Shown here: piece after piece, positions 34,491 through 44,875 of the stretch
Position numbering within the stretch: the stretch's first letter is position 1
Layout of the letters: every line of letters begins with the position of its first letter
NCBI RefSeq assembly: GCF_030272615.1
Contig: NC_081407.1
Location: 439,671,213-439,735,212, forward strand
Direction: 5' to 3'
Source of the DNA: Cryptomeria japonica
Lineage: Eukaryota; Streptophyta; Pinopsida; Cupressales; Cupressaceae
DNA: 64,000 nt
Translations under genes and position numbers: made by a program
The notes under the pieces: model-generated
Told to the model about the DNA's origin: nothing
Database searches by the model: none
What the model saw: the letters and a program-made list of their open reading frames with translations, nothing else

Positions 34491-35010
34491 TGTAGCGTCG
34501 TAAATTGTACGCACTCACTAGGGTGGTACAATTTCGCACCTAGTTTAGCACCCGCCTTAGTGCATTTTGCATTCTGCATTGCATTTCTCCTTAAGCACTT
34601 AATTAATCAAATTAATTAGGTCTAAGGCCCTATTTCATCATTATCTACATCATAAAGTTGGGCCCTTTCACTAAAGCGTGCCCTTCGCATTTTATTCTTC
34701 CAATACACCACTTAATCAAAAACCCTAATTAAGTCCTATTTCGAACTTGGGGGCTTGGTTTCGGGGTCTAAACATCTCAAAATCACCTGTAACTTTGGGA
34801 TTCTCTCTAAAATCATCATATCCGACGGCCCTGAAAATTTGGTGAAAAGTTGCCGCGACCATGGCGCCCATGCAACATGGTCCCGAACATTTTTCCCGAA
34901 ATTTTGGGAGCACGATCCAATCATAAAATAAAGCTTAACCCCAAGAAATTGGCGGGATATTCAATCTCTAGGTCGGCCAAAATATGAATTTATGACCTAG
35001 GGTTTCATAC

Positions 35011-35016
35011 ATAAAA
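35011..35016 (+). promoter_or_regulatory. Probable TATA box in the Gyp3 5' LTR
   Basis: GGTTTCATACATAAAAGC has ATAAAA at 35011-35016. The same place in the other three LTRs of this family carries ATAAAA (46323-46328) or a perfect TATATAA (49428-49434 and 56460-56466), followed each time by a CT-rich run. Conservation of a TATA form in the diverged copies supports a core promoter, with transcription starting some 30 bases on. Confidence 0.7.
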
Positions 35017-35630
35017 GCTCTCTTTCCTCATTGGAAGGGATGGGATTTTTGTTTCCAGGAACTTCATATGTAGTGAAAGAGCAGATCTTTGAAGACTTCA
35101 ACAATACTCAACATCATTCTATCAAGCATCTATCAAATTCATTCATCCATCCAATTAGGGCTTGGAAGACATTGAAGAACAATAGGAGATTACCGACTGA
35201 AGATTGGCTTGTACTCCTCCCTTGAGGGTTGGGTATGATTTCATATTGTTTTCATGTCCTTACATAAGCTTTGATATATCATTTATTCATGCTTTAGATC
35301 ACATTGCATCTTGATTTAGAGCATTTGCATTATCATTTACAAGCAATTAGGGTTTACTTTCTAGGTTGCTCTAGTTTGCTTTCTTGCATTTTGGACCTTG
35401 CACACACACTAGGTCTGCACACACAATACATTTTACAAAACAACTTGGCTATTCGTGGAGGTGGAAATCACCAAAGCGGGGGTTTGACTAAGGCAAAACC
35501 CTATATAGCCGCCCTTCCCCCTTTTCAAATATTATTGCAGGTTTCGGGATTCGGACGACGCCGCAGGACACAGATCCGGAAAGAGGAGACTGAGACAGAA
35601 CCCTATGTAAAATTGCAGCTCAGAAGACCA

Positions 35631-35719
35631 GGACAGGGGCGCTGGGTGCCCTGGTCCTGCCAGGACAGGGGCGCTGGGCGCCCTGGTCCTTGGGACAGAG
35701 GCGCTGGGCGCCCTGGTCC
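35631..35719. repeat. Three GC-rich near-palindromic units in the LTR
   Basis: Units of 27 bases start at 35631, 35663 and 35693 with the form GGACAGGGGCGCTGGG followed by CGCCCTGGTCC. Each can fold on itself around GGCGC/GCGCC. The 3' LTR has the same three near 46943-47031, and Gyp4 LTRs have two (about 50050-50112 and 57075-57137). They lie downstream of the TATA box, so they should be in the RNA leader. Confidence 0.88.
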
Positions 35720-36149
35720 TCCGGACAGACAGCTTTCCGACAGTTTCCAGACAGTGTTTCAGGGTGCAAAACAGTGGTTTCCGGTGCAGTTTTCAGGACA
35801 GTGGCGCCCGCGCCCCCGTCCTGAACATTTTCAGTCTGATTTCGACTCCAGGTACATAACTGCATTCTTATTTTATCCTTACATTTACAGCTGTTCATTG
35901 TTTAGTCTCAATTCTGCAATCTTGTTATTAGTTCATACTTGCATTTTGGGATTAGGGTTTGAACTTGCATTACTTGATTTTACAATTTCAACAAGGGAAT
36001 AGAAATCCTAATAGATATCCCGTGTCTCTCTCTTTCACCAAAAGAAGTAGCCAACCGTGTGATATCTCTAGGCTCTTTCGTATTCCGCAATGTGTGTCAA
36101 AAGTTAGGATTAGGGTACATTGTCCTAGTCTCGCTTTTTCCCCTACACA

Positions 36150-36170
36150 TTTTGGTGAACCCGACGTGAA
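36150..36170 (+). other. Gyp3 primer binding site
   Basis: Directly after the LTR the sequence reads TTTTGGTGAACCCGACGTGA. TGG at the third base onward is the usual start of a primer site complementary to a tRNA 3' CCA end. The same sequence follows the Gyp4 5' LTR (50510-50530). I cannot name the tRNA with certainty. Leader to 36330 contains a long A-tract (36243-36275). Confidence 0.8.
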
Positions 36171-36330
36171 TCTATCATTGCTTCCTCTTGCATTGCATGT
36201 GTTAGATCTAGATTTAGATTTAGTGTGTTTTCATTTCATTAAAAGAGAAAAAGAAAAAAAAAAAAAAAAAAAGAGAGAGAACTTGTGTTTCTTTGCATTG
36301 TGTGTTTAAATTTTATGCAATCTTTTCAAA

Positions 36331-37359
36331 ATGTCAGATTTTTATTTGCAAAATGTTCATGCATTTGATGATTATTATGAGTATAGCCAAGATGAATTAG
36401 ATGAAGCTTTAGATGAGTTTTTAAACCCTAAGGATGCTAAACCTTCATTTTACCAAAAACTCATAAACCTTGTTACTATGCCATTTAGGTGTGATGAGAA
36501 AGATAAGTCGAATGATTCCTCTCAAGGATACATTCCTATCCACTCTTCCCCTGAATCTAGTAACATGGTTGTTTTCAATAATCCCCTCTATGAGGAGATG
36601 TCTCCTTTTGAATCAAAAGACAAACCTCTTAACCGATATGATTATGCTTTGTTGGATGATGCCCTTGATGACTTTGTGGCCTTGTCGAAACCTATAAACA
36701 AAAACAAGACCTCTAAGTTGGTTAACATGATAAATTTGAATGAATATAACAAACCTCTCTTTGAAGTCCAAGGTGCTTATCCTTCTCCCACCTTTCAAAT
36801 TCCTAAGACTCCTCTCCTTACTGTCCAAGGGAGGTATGATCATGATTCCTTTTGTACTCCGAATAAACCAATCATTACTGTACAAGGAAGACAACCTATA
36901 AGTCCTTATAATTATGCTAAGCAAATAACTAGAGAGAGTTATCATGCGGTTGCCCATACTTATCATACCAGAAATAATAAGCAACCCAATCCTCCTCCTG
37001 TTATTCCAGTTTTGCTTCCTAATCCTCAACCAATCCTTCCTCAAGCTCCCTGTATTTCGCAAGTTATGGGTAAGGAATATGATCTCATAGAATAGCTTAA
37101 GGCTACCCCTGCTAAGATATCCCTTTGGGATTTGATTCAAACTTCTTCCGCTCATCATGGAATGTTACAAGATGCCTTGAAAGATTTGAATGTTCCTCCA
37201 CCGAATACATCTAGTAATATAGCATCTTTTGTTAACTCTATGATGAATCCTAAACCTCAAATTGTGTTTACGCAAGATGAGTTGCCTACTAGTGAAGTCC
37301 AACAACAATATGATCCCTTGATGATTGTGGTTGTCATGAAAGACACTGCTATAAGATGA
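36331..37359 (+). pseudogene. Gyp3 first ORF: disordered linker before protease, no gag capsid
   Basis: The start at 36331 (MSDFYLQNVHAFDDYYEY) opens 254 residues ended by TAG at 37093-37095. The same frame continues to a TGA at 37357-37359 directly before the protease. Residues about 140-195 carry three copies of a short motif: LFEVQGAYPS, LLTVQGRYDH and IITVQGRQP. The part near 37100-37350 (ISLWDLIQTSSAHHGMLQDA) is close to the pre-protease segment of Gyp4. No capsid domain and no CCHC knuckle can be seen. At the TAG, Gyp4 has a Gln codon in the same context. Confidence 0.8.
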
Positions 37360-40300
37360 ACACTAGTAGATAATGGCTTTGGCCTTAATGTGTGTAGCAT
37401 CAATCTATTGCATAAGATGAATGTGGATACATCTCTTATGGAGCCTGACTCTCGTTCTATTCGTGGCTTTGACAATGTGGCTAAGACTTCATTGGGTATC
37501 ATCACCTTACCTCTCACAGTGGGACCTGTTACTTTGCCTACTCCTATCCATGTTATGCCGGGAAATTTAACATATAATTTGTTATTAGGGAGGCCTTGGA
37601 TTCACAGCATGCAAGCTGTCCCCTCTACATTGCATAGACAAGTTAAATTCATCTATAACAATAAGACATATACCTTGATGGGTGATACTAATTTTCAAGC
37701 TTGTCTACAAACATCTAATTCCAAAGGAGATTCTTCTATGCCATCCTCATCTAGTGATGACTCTTTAAACAAGAAACCAATCGATGAGTCTTCGCTTTCC
37801 GATGATCAAAATCCTTGGGATGAATCTGGAATTCCTAAGGAAGATCCTTCTCGGCTTGAAACTACACATAAAAAGGATTTTGATCCTGAGAAGGTTCTTG
37901 TAGAAGATGATTGGGGATCTCTTGACTTTAACCCTACCTTTGTGGGTGAATATACGATTCCTTCTAGAGAACTTAAAATTGAAAAGAAGGAAGAAGCTGG
38001 AAATCACAAAGTTGAAAAGAAAGAAGAAGCTAAAAGTCAATCAACCCTGCCTGAAGCTATGAGTAATAATTTTGTGGCCGCTTCTCAAACTTCCTCTTCT
38101 CACATCTATAACTATGAAGAGTTTGATTCTTTATCTTATGAAAAACCACCTTCTTTTCCTGAAATGGCTGATCGCTATGGTCGTGGTTTTTGCATTTTTG
38201 CTAAGCATGGGTATCATGGAAAAGGTTGTGGTGCTAATGAACAAGGGATTAGAGTTCCTCTAGAGACTAATTTTCAACATTATGCCTTTGGACTTGGCTA
38301 TAATCCCTGCAGACGTACTAAAGCCTCTAAAAGACCATGCATTAGTGTTAATGCCGTCTCTACATCTTTATCAATACAACACCCTGAGTATATTGATGAG
38401 GATTCTTCGGGTGATTGTGCTCTAGATATCTTCCCTACCAACGATGCTTTAGCTGAGTTCTTGGGAGCCTATGACACTCTTCCTCGTTATCATCACAATA
38501 GGGGACTCCCTTATTGTTTGAACACTGAAGCTTATTTTGGAAAAGAGATTGATAATGATAAGACCGTGAAAGAATTCCCTCAGATAAAGGATACTACTCA
38601 ACAAAGTAATCTCCTCATAAGTGATACCCTTGATGTTAAGATGGATCCTTGCAACAAAGAAAAAATCATTAAAATTGGAAAATGTTTGGATGAAGAGAAA
38701 CAAAAACAATATGAAGAACTATTGCATGAATTCCCTGAGATTTTTGCTTGGGCATATTCTGACATACCTGGTATAGATCCTAAGATTGTTACTCATAATA
38801 TCGTCTTAGTACCTGATGCTAAGCCCGTGAAACAAAAGATTCAAAAAATGAATCCTAAGATAGCTCTGCTTGTTAAAGCTGAGATTGAAAAGTTATTGGA
38901 GGCTGGATTTATCCGCCCTATTGACTATTCCCCATGGATTTCAAACATTGTCACTGTGGCTAAACCAGATAACAAAATAAGAATGTGTACCGACTTTCGG
39001 GATCTAAATAAGGCTTCTTTAAAAGATGATTTCCCTCTTCCAAACATTGATATGATAGTTGATTCTACGGTAGGACATGCCCTTTTATCCTTCATGGATG
39101 GTTTTTCAGGCTACAATCAAATTTTCATTAACCCTCAAGATCAATACAAAACCACTTTCACTACTCCTTGGGGTACGTTTTGTTGGATAATGATGCCTTT
39201 TGGACTTAAAAACGCCGGTGCAACTTATCAACGAGTGATGACCCTTATCTTTCATGATTATATGCATAAGATTTTAGAGGATTACGTTGATGATATTTTG
39301 GCTAAATCCTTTCTTCGCATGGATCATGTTAAAGTCCTTCGTCAAATCTTCGAGAGAATTTGTAAATATCACATGCGCTTGAATCCCCGAAAATGTGTTT
39401 TTGGTGTGGATAGTGGAAAACTATTAGGGTTCATAGTTTCGCATCGTGGGATTGAGGTGGACACTAAGAAAATAGATGCTATTGTTAACATGCCACCTCC
39501 TCGAAATGTATCTCAACTTAAAAGCTTACAAGGAAAGATTCAGGCTATTTGTAGGTTTGTGTCTCAGCTTGCGGATCGTACTTTTCCTTTTACTCAACTC
39601 CTTAAAAAGGATATCACTTTTCAGTGGAATGAGGATTGTCTGCAAGCATTTGAAGATTTAAAAGTGTATTTGGCTAGTCCTCCTATTCTTCAACCTGCTG
39701 AACTTTCTAAACCCTTTATCCTGTATACAGCTGCTTCTTCTCATGCTCTCGCAGCATTGTTAGCACAACATGATAAAGATGGTAAGGAGTGTCCGGTTTA
39801 TTACATAAGTCGTATCTTACTCGATTATGAGACCCGATATTTTGTGATAGAAAGACAATGCTTGGCCGTGGTGTTTGCGACTCAGAAATTGAGACATTAT
39901 CTTTTAAATTCAGAAGTCCATGTCATGGTTAAGTTTGATCCATTGAAGCATCTTTTCTCTAAAACTGATTTATCAGGACGTCTCGCTAAGTGGGTTATGA
40001 TGTTAACTGAATTTGACCTTAAATTTGTTTCACAAAGAGCAATTAAAGGACAAGCGTTGACTGATCACTTAGTTGAGGCTCCTTCACCTTTTTCATTCCC
40101 TAACCCTGAGTCCTTTCCTGATGATTTCATTCTTTCTATAGAGAAAGATGAAACTTGGGAGTTATATTTTGATGGCTCTAAGTGTCGTACGGGATCGGGG
40201 GCAGGGGTTGTTTTGGTTTCTCCTACAAAGAAACCTATTCCCTTATCATATCGTCTAAATTTCCTGTGTACCAATAACATTGTTGAGTATGAGGCTCTTA

Positions 40301-40500
40301 TAGCAGGAATAAAAGCAGCCCTAGCTCTTAATATAAAACACATACATATCTATGGAGATTCGCAATTAATTATAAGACAAGTAACAGGAATATATCAAGC
40401 AAAACAAGACAAATTATCACAATATAAAGACCTTTCTATATCTTTATTACAAAATTTTGATTCTTATACCATGGAACCGGTCCCTCGAAAAGATAACTGA
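37360..40500 (+). CDS. pol: Gyp3 protease, reverse transcriptase and two RNase H domains
   Basis: The frame is continuous from the upstream TGA; the first Met is at 37390 (1036 residues), but the protease active site TLVDNGFGLNVCS lies before it, so the true product is read from upstream. Residues from Met 37390: protease end NLLLGRPWIHSMQ about 62; G-patch-like segment (KHGYHGKGCGANEQG) about 270-285; RT about 475-720 with YVDD at 632-635 (39283-39294); gypsy RNase H about 780-860; extra RNase H about 920-1036 with Asp 928 in YFDGSKC, then EYEAL and YGDSQ. RT looks intact. The TGA at 40498 cuts the extra RNase H just before HADAMA, its last acidic residue. Confidence 0.95.
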   Translation, partial: TLVDNGFGLNVCSINLLHKMNVDTSLMEPDSRSIRGFDNVAKTSLGIITLPLTVGPVTLPTPIHVMPGNLTYNLLLGRPWIHSMQAVPSTLHRQVKFIYNNKTYTLMGDTNFQACLQTSNSKGDSSMPSSSSDDSLNKKPIDESSLSDDQNPWDESGIPKEDPSRLETTHKKDFDPEKVLVEDDWGSLDFNPTFVGEYTIPSRELKIEKKEEAGNHKVEKKEEAKSQSTLPEAMSNNFVAASQTSSSHIYNYEEFDSLSYEKPPSFPEMADRYGRGFCIFAKHGYHGKGCGANEQGIRVPLETNFQHYAFGLGYNPCRRTKASKRPCISVNAVSTSLSIQHPEYIDEDSSGDCALDIFPTNDALAEFLGAYDTLPRYHHNRGLPYCLNTEAYFGKEIDNDKTVKEFPQIKDTTQQSNLLISDTLDVKMDPCNKEKIIKIGKCLDEEKQKQYEELLHEFPEIFAWAYSDIPGIDPKIVTHNIVLVPDAKPVKQKIQKMNPKIALLVKAEIEKLLEAGFIRPIDYSPWISNIVTVAKPDNKIRMCTDFRDLNKASLKDDFPLPNIDMIVDSTVGHALLSFMDGFSGYNQIFINPQDQYKTTFTTPWGTFCWIMMPFGLKNAGATYQRVMTLIFHDYMHKILEDYVDDILAKSFLRMDHVKVLRQIFERICKYHMRLNPRKCVFGVDSGKLLGFIVSHRGIEVDTKKIDAIVNMPPPRNVSQLKSLQGKIQAICRFVSQLADRTFPFTQLLKKDITFQWNEDCLQAFEDLKVYLASPPILQPAELSKPFILYTAASSHALAALLAQHDKDGKECPVYYISRILLDYETRYFVIERQCLAVVFATQKLRHYLLNSEVHVMVKFDPLKHLFSKTDLSGRLAKWVMMLTEFDLKFVSQRAIKGQALTDHLVEAPSPFSFPNPESFPDDFILSIEKDETWELYFDGSKCRTGSGAGVVLVSPTKKPIPLSYRLNFLCTNNIVEYEALIAGIKAALALNIKHIHIYGDSQLIIRQVTGIYQAKQDKLSQYKDLSISLLQNFDSYTMEPVPRKDN

Positions 40501-40512
40501 CATGCGGATGCG

Positions 40513-41910
40513 ATGGCATGTGTGGCTTCGTTAGTATCTTTAGAGGACCCTATGGTCGATCTTAACTTCGTTATTCACAATCTTACTTCTCCAGCTATTG
40601 AAGATGATTCTAGCTTGGTAACATGTTGTGACTTTGTAGACTCAGATGAATGGTTCTCGCATATTGTAAGATATTTGACCGATGGTACCTTCCCTGATTC
40701 TGCTAATAGGAACACTAGGGCTAGAATCCGCAAGTTGTCTGCTAGGTATATCATCCTTTCTAATGTCCTTTATCGAAGGGGTTATGATGGTCTCCTTCTT
40801 CATTGTCTTAACAAGTCGGAAATCCCTATTGCTCTTGAAGAGGCACATTCGGGTGCCTGTGGGGGGCATTTTGGGGGCAAATCCCTGGTTCATAGGTTGC
40901 TTTGTATGGGATACTATTGGCAAACTATGCAGAAGGATTCCTTCTCATTTGTTAAGAAATGTCACCAATGTCAACAACACAATAATCTAATTCATGCTCC
41001 TGCCCAAGAACTTCGTTCTCAAGTAGCTTCTTGGCCTTTCTCCGCATGGGGTTTGGATCTTATTGGAAAAATCTCTCCTCCTTCATCTCAAGGACACACC
41101 TTCATTATAACTGCAACAGATTACTTTACGAAGTGGGTAGAAGCTATTCCTCTTCGCTCTACTACTGCTGAAGTGATTTGTCAATTTCTTCTAGAAAACA
41201 TTATTTCTCGATTTGGGATACCTTCCACTATTATCTCAGATAATGGAACATCGTTTAAGAACAAGGATGTGAAGAAATTCCTCGAGAAGTATCATATCAA
41301 ACATCGATTTTCTACACCGTATTACCCTCAGTCAAATGGTCAAGCCGAATCATCCAATAAGATAATTGAGCAAATTCTTCGTAAAACCGTAAATAAGCAT
41401 GGTAAGGATTGGAGTAACCAGCTAATCTACGCTCTTTGGGCCTACCGAATGAGTGTACGAATTGCTATGGGAACTACTCCTTATAATCTTGTTTATGGTG
41501 CTGACGCTATTATGCCCTTAGAGTTAGAAATTCCATCACTTAGGGTTTCTCTTAAAGGTATAGTAGATGATGACTCCTATAGAGAACAACGACTTCAACA
41601 GCTTGAGATGCTTGATGAACAGCGTATAAACGCTCTTGAGCATATTCAAGCGTATCACAAAACTCTACAGCGAAGCTATAATGATAAGGTCATTCAACGT
41701 TCCTTCTCAGCAGGTGATTTAGTCCTTTATGAGAATCAGCGCAATGTGAATGCCTTGCCGGCCGAAAAGGGAAAATTTAGTCCTAATTGGCTTGGACCAT
41801 ATATCGTTATTGAGGATTATGGATCAGGTGCTTACAAAATAGCGGATGTAGACGGTACGCCTCTTAAAGAACCTATCAATGCTATGCACTTGTGTAGATA
41901 TTATGCTTAA
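40513..41910 (+). CDS. Gyp3 integrase
   Basis: A 465-residue piece in the same frame as the upstream pol, separated only by the TGA at 40498-40500. It starts inside the RNase H end and then gives a complete integrase. The HHCC zinc finger lies near residues 110-155 (KKCHQCQQHNNL). The catalytic Asp 182 is in WGLDLIGKI, Asp 243 in IISDNGTSF and Glu 279 in NGQAESSNK. The C-terminal part is FSAGDLVLYENQRNV and WLGPYIVIEDYG. The D-D-E set is intact, which is unusual for this window. It acts in the nucleus to insert the cDNA. Confidence 0.93.
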   Translation: MACVASLVSLEDPMVDLNFVIHNLTSPAIEDDSSLVTCCDFVDSDEWFSHIVRYLTDGTFPDSANRNTRARIRKLSARYIILSNVLYRRGYDGLLLHCLNKSEIPIALEEAHSGACGGHFGGKSLVHRLLCMGYYWQTMQKDSFSFVKKCHQCQQHNNLIHAPAQELRSQVASWPFSAWGLDLIGKISPPSSQGHTFIITATDYFTKWVEAIPLRSTTAEVICQFLLENIISRFGIPSTIISDNGTSFKNKDVKKFLEKYHIKHRFSTPYYPQSNGQAESSNKIIEQILRKTVNKHGKDWSNQLIYALWAYRMSVRIAMGTTPYNLVYGADAIMPLELEIPSLRVSLKGIVDDDSYREQRLQQLEMLDEQRINALEHIQAYHKTLQRSYNDKVIQRSFSAGDLVLYENQRNVNALPAEKGKFSPNWLGPYIVIEDYGSGAYKIADVDGTPLKEPINAMHLCRYYA

Positions 41911-42497
41911 ATTCTTCACTTCTTATCTATCTTCTTCAACATTGGATAATATGTTAGTGTTTCTTAATTAAAAGCAAAATAGAATTAAATGTTATGATGT
42001 TTGATCTATATTGCTTCGTTCCTGACAAGCATTTCTTCTTACTTTATAGTTTGTCTTGAATTCATTGTAAAAGGTTTACATTTTTATAATGCTAGCATAT
42101 TATACAGTGTTTTTATGTGTTAAGTAGAATCGTATCATGTTGTGTTTAAGTTCACAATTAAATCACATTAGTTATATGATTCTTAGACTTAATGCATATT
42201 TCTTCCTTATCATCAATGTCGTACTTGATTAAATATTTTAATTAAGTCACACATGTATCAATTTAATCATGGAGCATTGAGAAATCAATCACATAGAAAT
42301 TAAAATTCTGAACATACATGTACATTTACCAAATATATTAGATTTAATCAAAATAAAATATACATTGTTTTAGGCATTAAAGATAACACATTTGAGACAG
42401 AACGAGAAGCATGTATATATACATATATATGTGTGGATCGTATACAAACATAGGTCACTGTATATCCAAAATGTGATCTCTCTCTTACATCATACAA
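41911..42497. other. AT-rich spacer between Gyp3 pol and the antisense PMD gene
   Basis: No coding sequence on either strand. The stretch would contain the 3' untranslated region of the antisense gene (its stop is at 42498) and AT-rich DNA with a TATATATAC-type run at 42413-42433. AATAAAATA near 42350 is read on the plus strand only. Confidence 0.6.
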
Positions 42498-42689
42498 TCA
42501 TCTCCTATCCCTAGGGCTAGTGGCTGGAGAGTGTCGACTGGATGCTCCCTCCTGATCTGGCCGTGGAGGTGGACCCATGGGTGTATAGCGCGATACAGAT
42601 CGTGAGTGACTCCGAGAGGAACTCCTACGATCTCTATCCATGAGGATCGCACGATAGGTGGTAGCCTCGGTCTGGGCCGCTACTAGATC

Positions 42690-42866
42690 TCGCCGCACCT
42701 GCTGGAGGTCCTCTGATAAGACTCTCTCTCTCTGCCCCGCCTGATGGAGATCCTCTGATAGGATTCTCTCTCTCTACCGCGCCTGATGGAGATCCTCCGA
42801 TAGGACTCCCTCTCTCTGCCGTGCCTGACGAAGATCCTCTGATAGGATTCTCTCTCTCTCCCTCCA
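42690..42866 (-). repeat. 42-bp tandem repeat coding 14-residue coiled-coil units
   Basis: About four units on the minus strand encode variants of REREILSEDLHQAR, exactly two heptads each. The second to third unit junction has TAG at 42774-42776 where the neighbouring units have CAG, so the ancestral Gln can be read from the repeat itself. The repeat lies in exon 3 of the PMD gene and likely forms a helical rod. Confidence 0.85.
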
Positions 42867-44875
42867 TATATCTACCTATAATTGGAATGGGAAAAACAAA
42901 TCCTCATGCTGACCCGCGTTCCCCTGAGGCCTATACGTAATATGTGAGGAACTAGGAATCTGTGCTATCATGGAGATGTCTATCATTGCCTGCTGAATCA
43001 AGGAACGCCAGTCCTGCACATTAGCTGTGGCAGTAGAATAGATCTTTGTTAGTACCATTCTATATCATCGAAGCATTAATCAAATCAATATAAACCTACT
43101 ATACCTGGATCTCCCTCGCGCCAGTAGGGATCATGATATGGTAGCATCTGTGACTGGGAACCGCTAGGCTCCCCTTGCTCGAATACTCTATCCACGATGG
43201 GTGTAGGCTGAACGGTACTGGTGACAGGTCTCCGTATTGCCTCCTGTTCCTCCTGTTGGGGAATAAAAGGTGGATCTAGAGCTATGGTATCATCTCCTGA
43301 ATGGTGGGGAGCTGCATCCGACTCCTCCTCATCATCTCTATCATCCTCCTCATCATCTCTATCATCCTCCTCATCGTCCTCCTCATCATCCTCATCCTCA
43401 TCCGCATCATCACCTGCATCCTCCTCATCCTCCTCTCTATCTGCATCCTCCTCCTCCTCGTCACTAGGCTGATCGCCTGTAGGTGGATCAGGATCTCCCG
43501 TCTCCTCATGACCCTCTCCCTCATCTGACTCCTCTGACCTGGATCCCTCGTCCTCGTCTCGGTCTCCATGTCTCCATGGGCCTGGATAGCCTGTCGGATG
43601 ATCTGGTGGAAAGATAGGACCTGGATATGATCTCATGAACCATGAAACATATCTACGCTGTGCTCCAGGCTCTGCAGAATAGTCAGTGACTACATCCTGA
43701 TCTGATCCCTCCAAGTCTGTCGTCTCGATATCATCCACCGTAGGTCTCGCTACTGCTCTAGGTCTGGGAAGGACCCGTGAGTGTCGAGTATAGATGGGCA
43801 CATCGGCTGGAACACATTGCTCTAGTCCGAACTGCCTCCATACTCGGTCGAAGTAGAAGGGGACTATGATGTGTGCCTATCGTCCTCGCAGTAGGGGGTT
43901 CCTCTGTAAACATGCTAACTGTCTCTCCATACCATCCCATCTGTGCATCAGTAGGTAAGGTCTCCACACTATCACCTCAGATGTCAGTCTGTCAATAGTC
44001 CCTCTCCAATACAACAAATCCCCAAATCTCCACTCGCTGGTCAGTGGATAAGCGAACACCCTAGGTCGCTCGCTCACTATACTCAGTGGATAGCCGACGG
44101 GCCTGGTGCATGTGAAGTGCTCTAAGATCCACACCTGCAGAAGTGTGCATGTCATCAAACTACAACCCTGTTCGAATACATACTCCTCAAGGTCGTGATA
44201 GAGATGTGCAAGCATACTCCGACCCCATGCATAAACTCTCCTATGTCTCTCCATCCCTCTGATACACCATGTGAGGCCCCCATGCATGTGTGTCCCTCAC
44301 CCATTAGGGCAGATGGCTAGTGCTATGATGGCTATCATGAGGCGTCTCAGAAGTGGTATCTCTCCTGTAGGATGTAAGAGCCAGCTGACCATGATATGAC
44401 CTCTCGTCTCGCTCGGCATGACTCTCCCTATGCAGTACATCTGCTCCCTCTGATGATCCTCTGCTACCCGATCAGTCGCATATGTGACTGTCGCTCCTCT
44501 GATAGGAAGATGCAGTATATGGTACACATCCTCGAGTGTGACCGTCAACTCTCCTACCGGAAGGTGAAAGGTACAGGTGTCAGGATCCCATCTCTCCATC
44601 AGTGCCATCAACATCGCAGGATGAAATTGAATGGCCGGCATAAGAATCATGTACCACAATCCTACTATCGATAGGGTGTCTCTCTCTGACTGAGTCAGCC
44701 GTGGAATCTAGTCTCGCAAAGTGCGAAGGATGTGTCCCGCTGTATGCTCTCTCATGTACGGGAGACCCTGCAAAACGAAAACATGACCAAAATCAGTACT
44801 CAATCATCGAAATCGCAAATGCAAACTGTTGAACATTGAATGCTTGCCTTGTAACCCCTCACCAGGCCCTAATTG

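Larger units (their letters stand above)
34491..36149 (+). repeat. Gyp3 5' LTR (1659 bp)
   Basis: From TGTAGCGTCGTAAATTG to CCCCTACACA. It contains an AAACCCTAA box at 34721-34729, an inverted-repeat hairpin near 34855-34884, a TATA-like box (35011-35016) and a trio of GC-rich near-palindromes (35631-35719). A 232-codon frame at 35304-36002 is conserved in the partner LTR but is broken in the related Gyp4 LTRs, so I do not count it as a gene. Confidence 0.95.

Noticed and set aside
35304-36002. 232-codon open frame in the Gyp3 LTR, repeated at 46616-47314
   Set aside because: Both copies are LTR duplicates of the same insertion, and the homologous Gyp4 LTRs break the frame. It spans the GC-rich palindromes, and the product resembles nothing known.
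38449-38709. Minus-strand frames opposite Gyp3 pol
   Set aside because: They are shadows of a long conserved plus-strand coding frame.
43221-43528. Plus-strand frames rich in Ser, His/Pro or Ile/Leu opposite the PMD acidic tail
   Set aside because: They are readings of the TCATCC-type repeat on the wrong strand; the minus frame fits the PMD gene.
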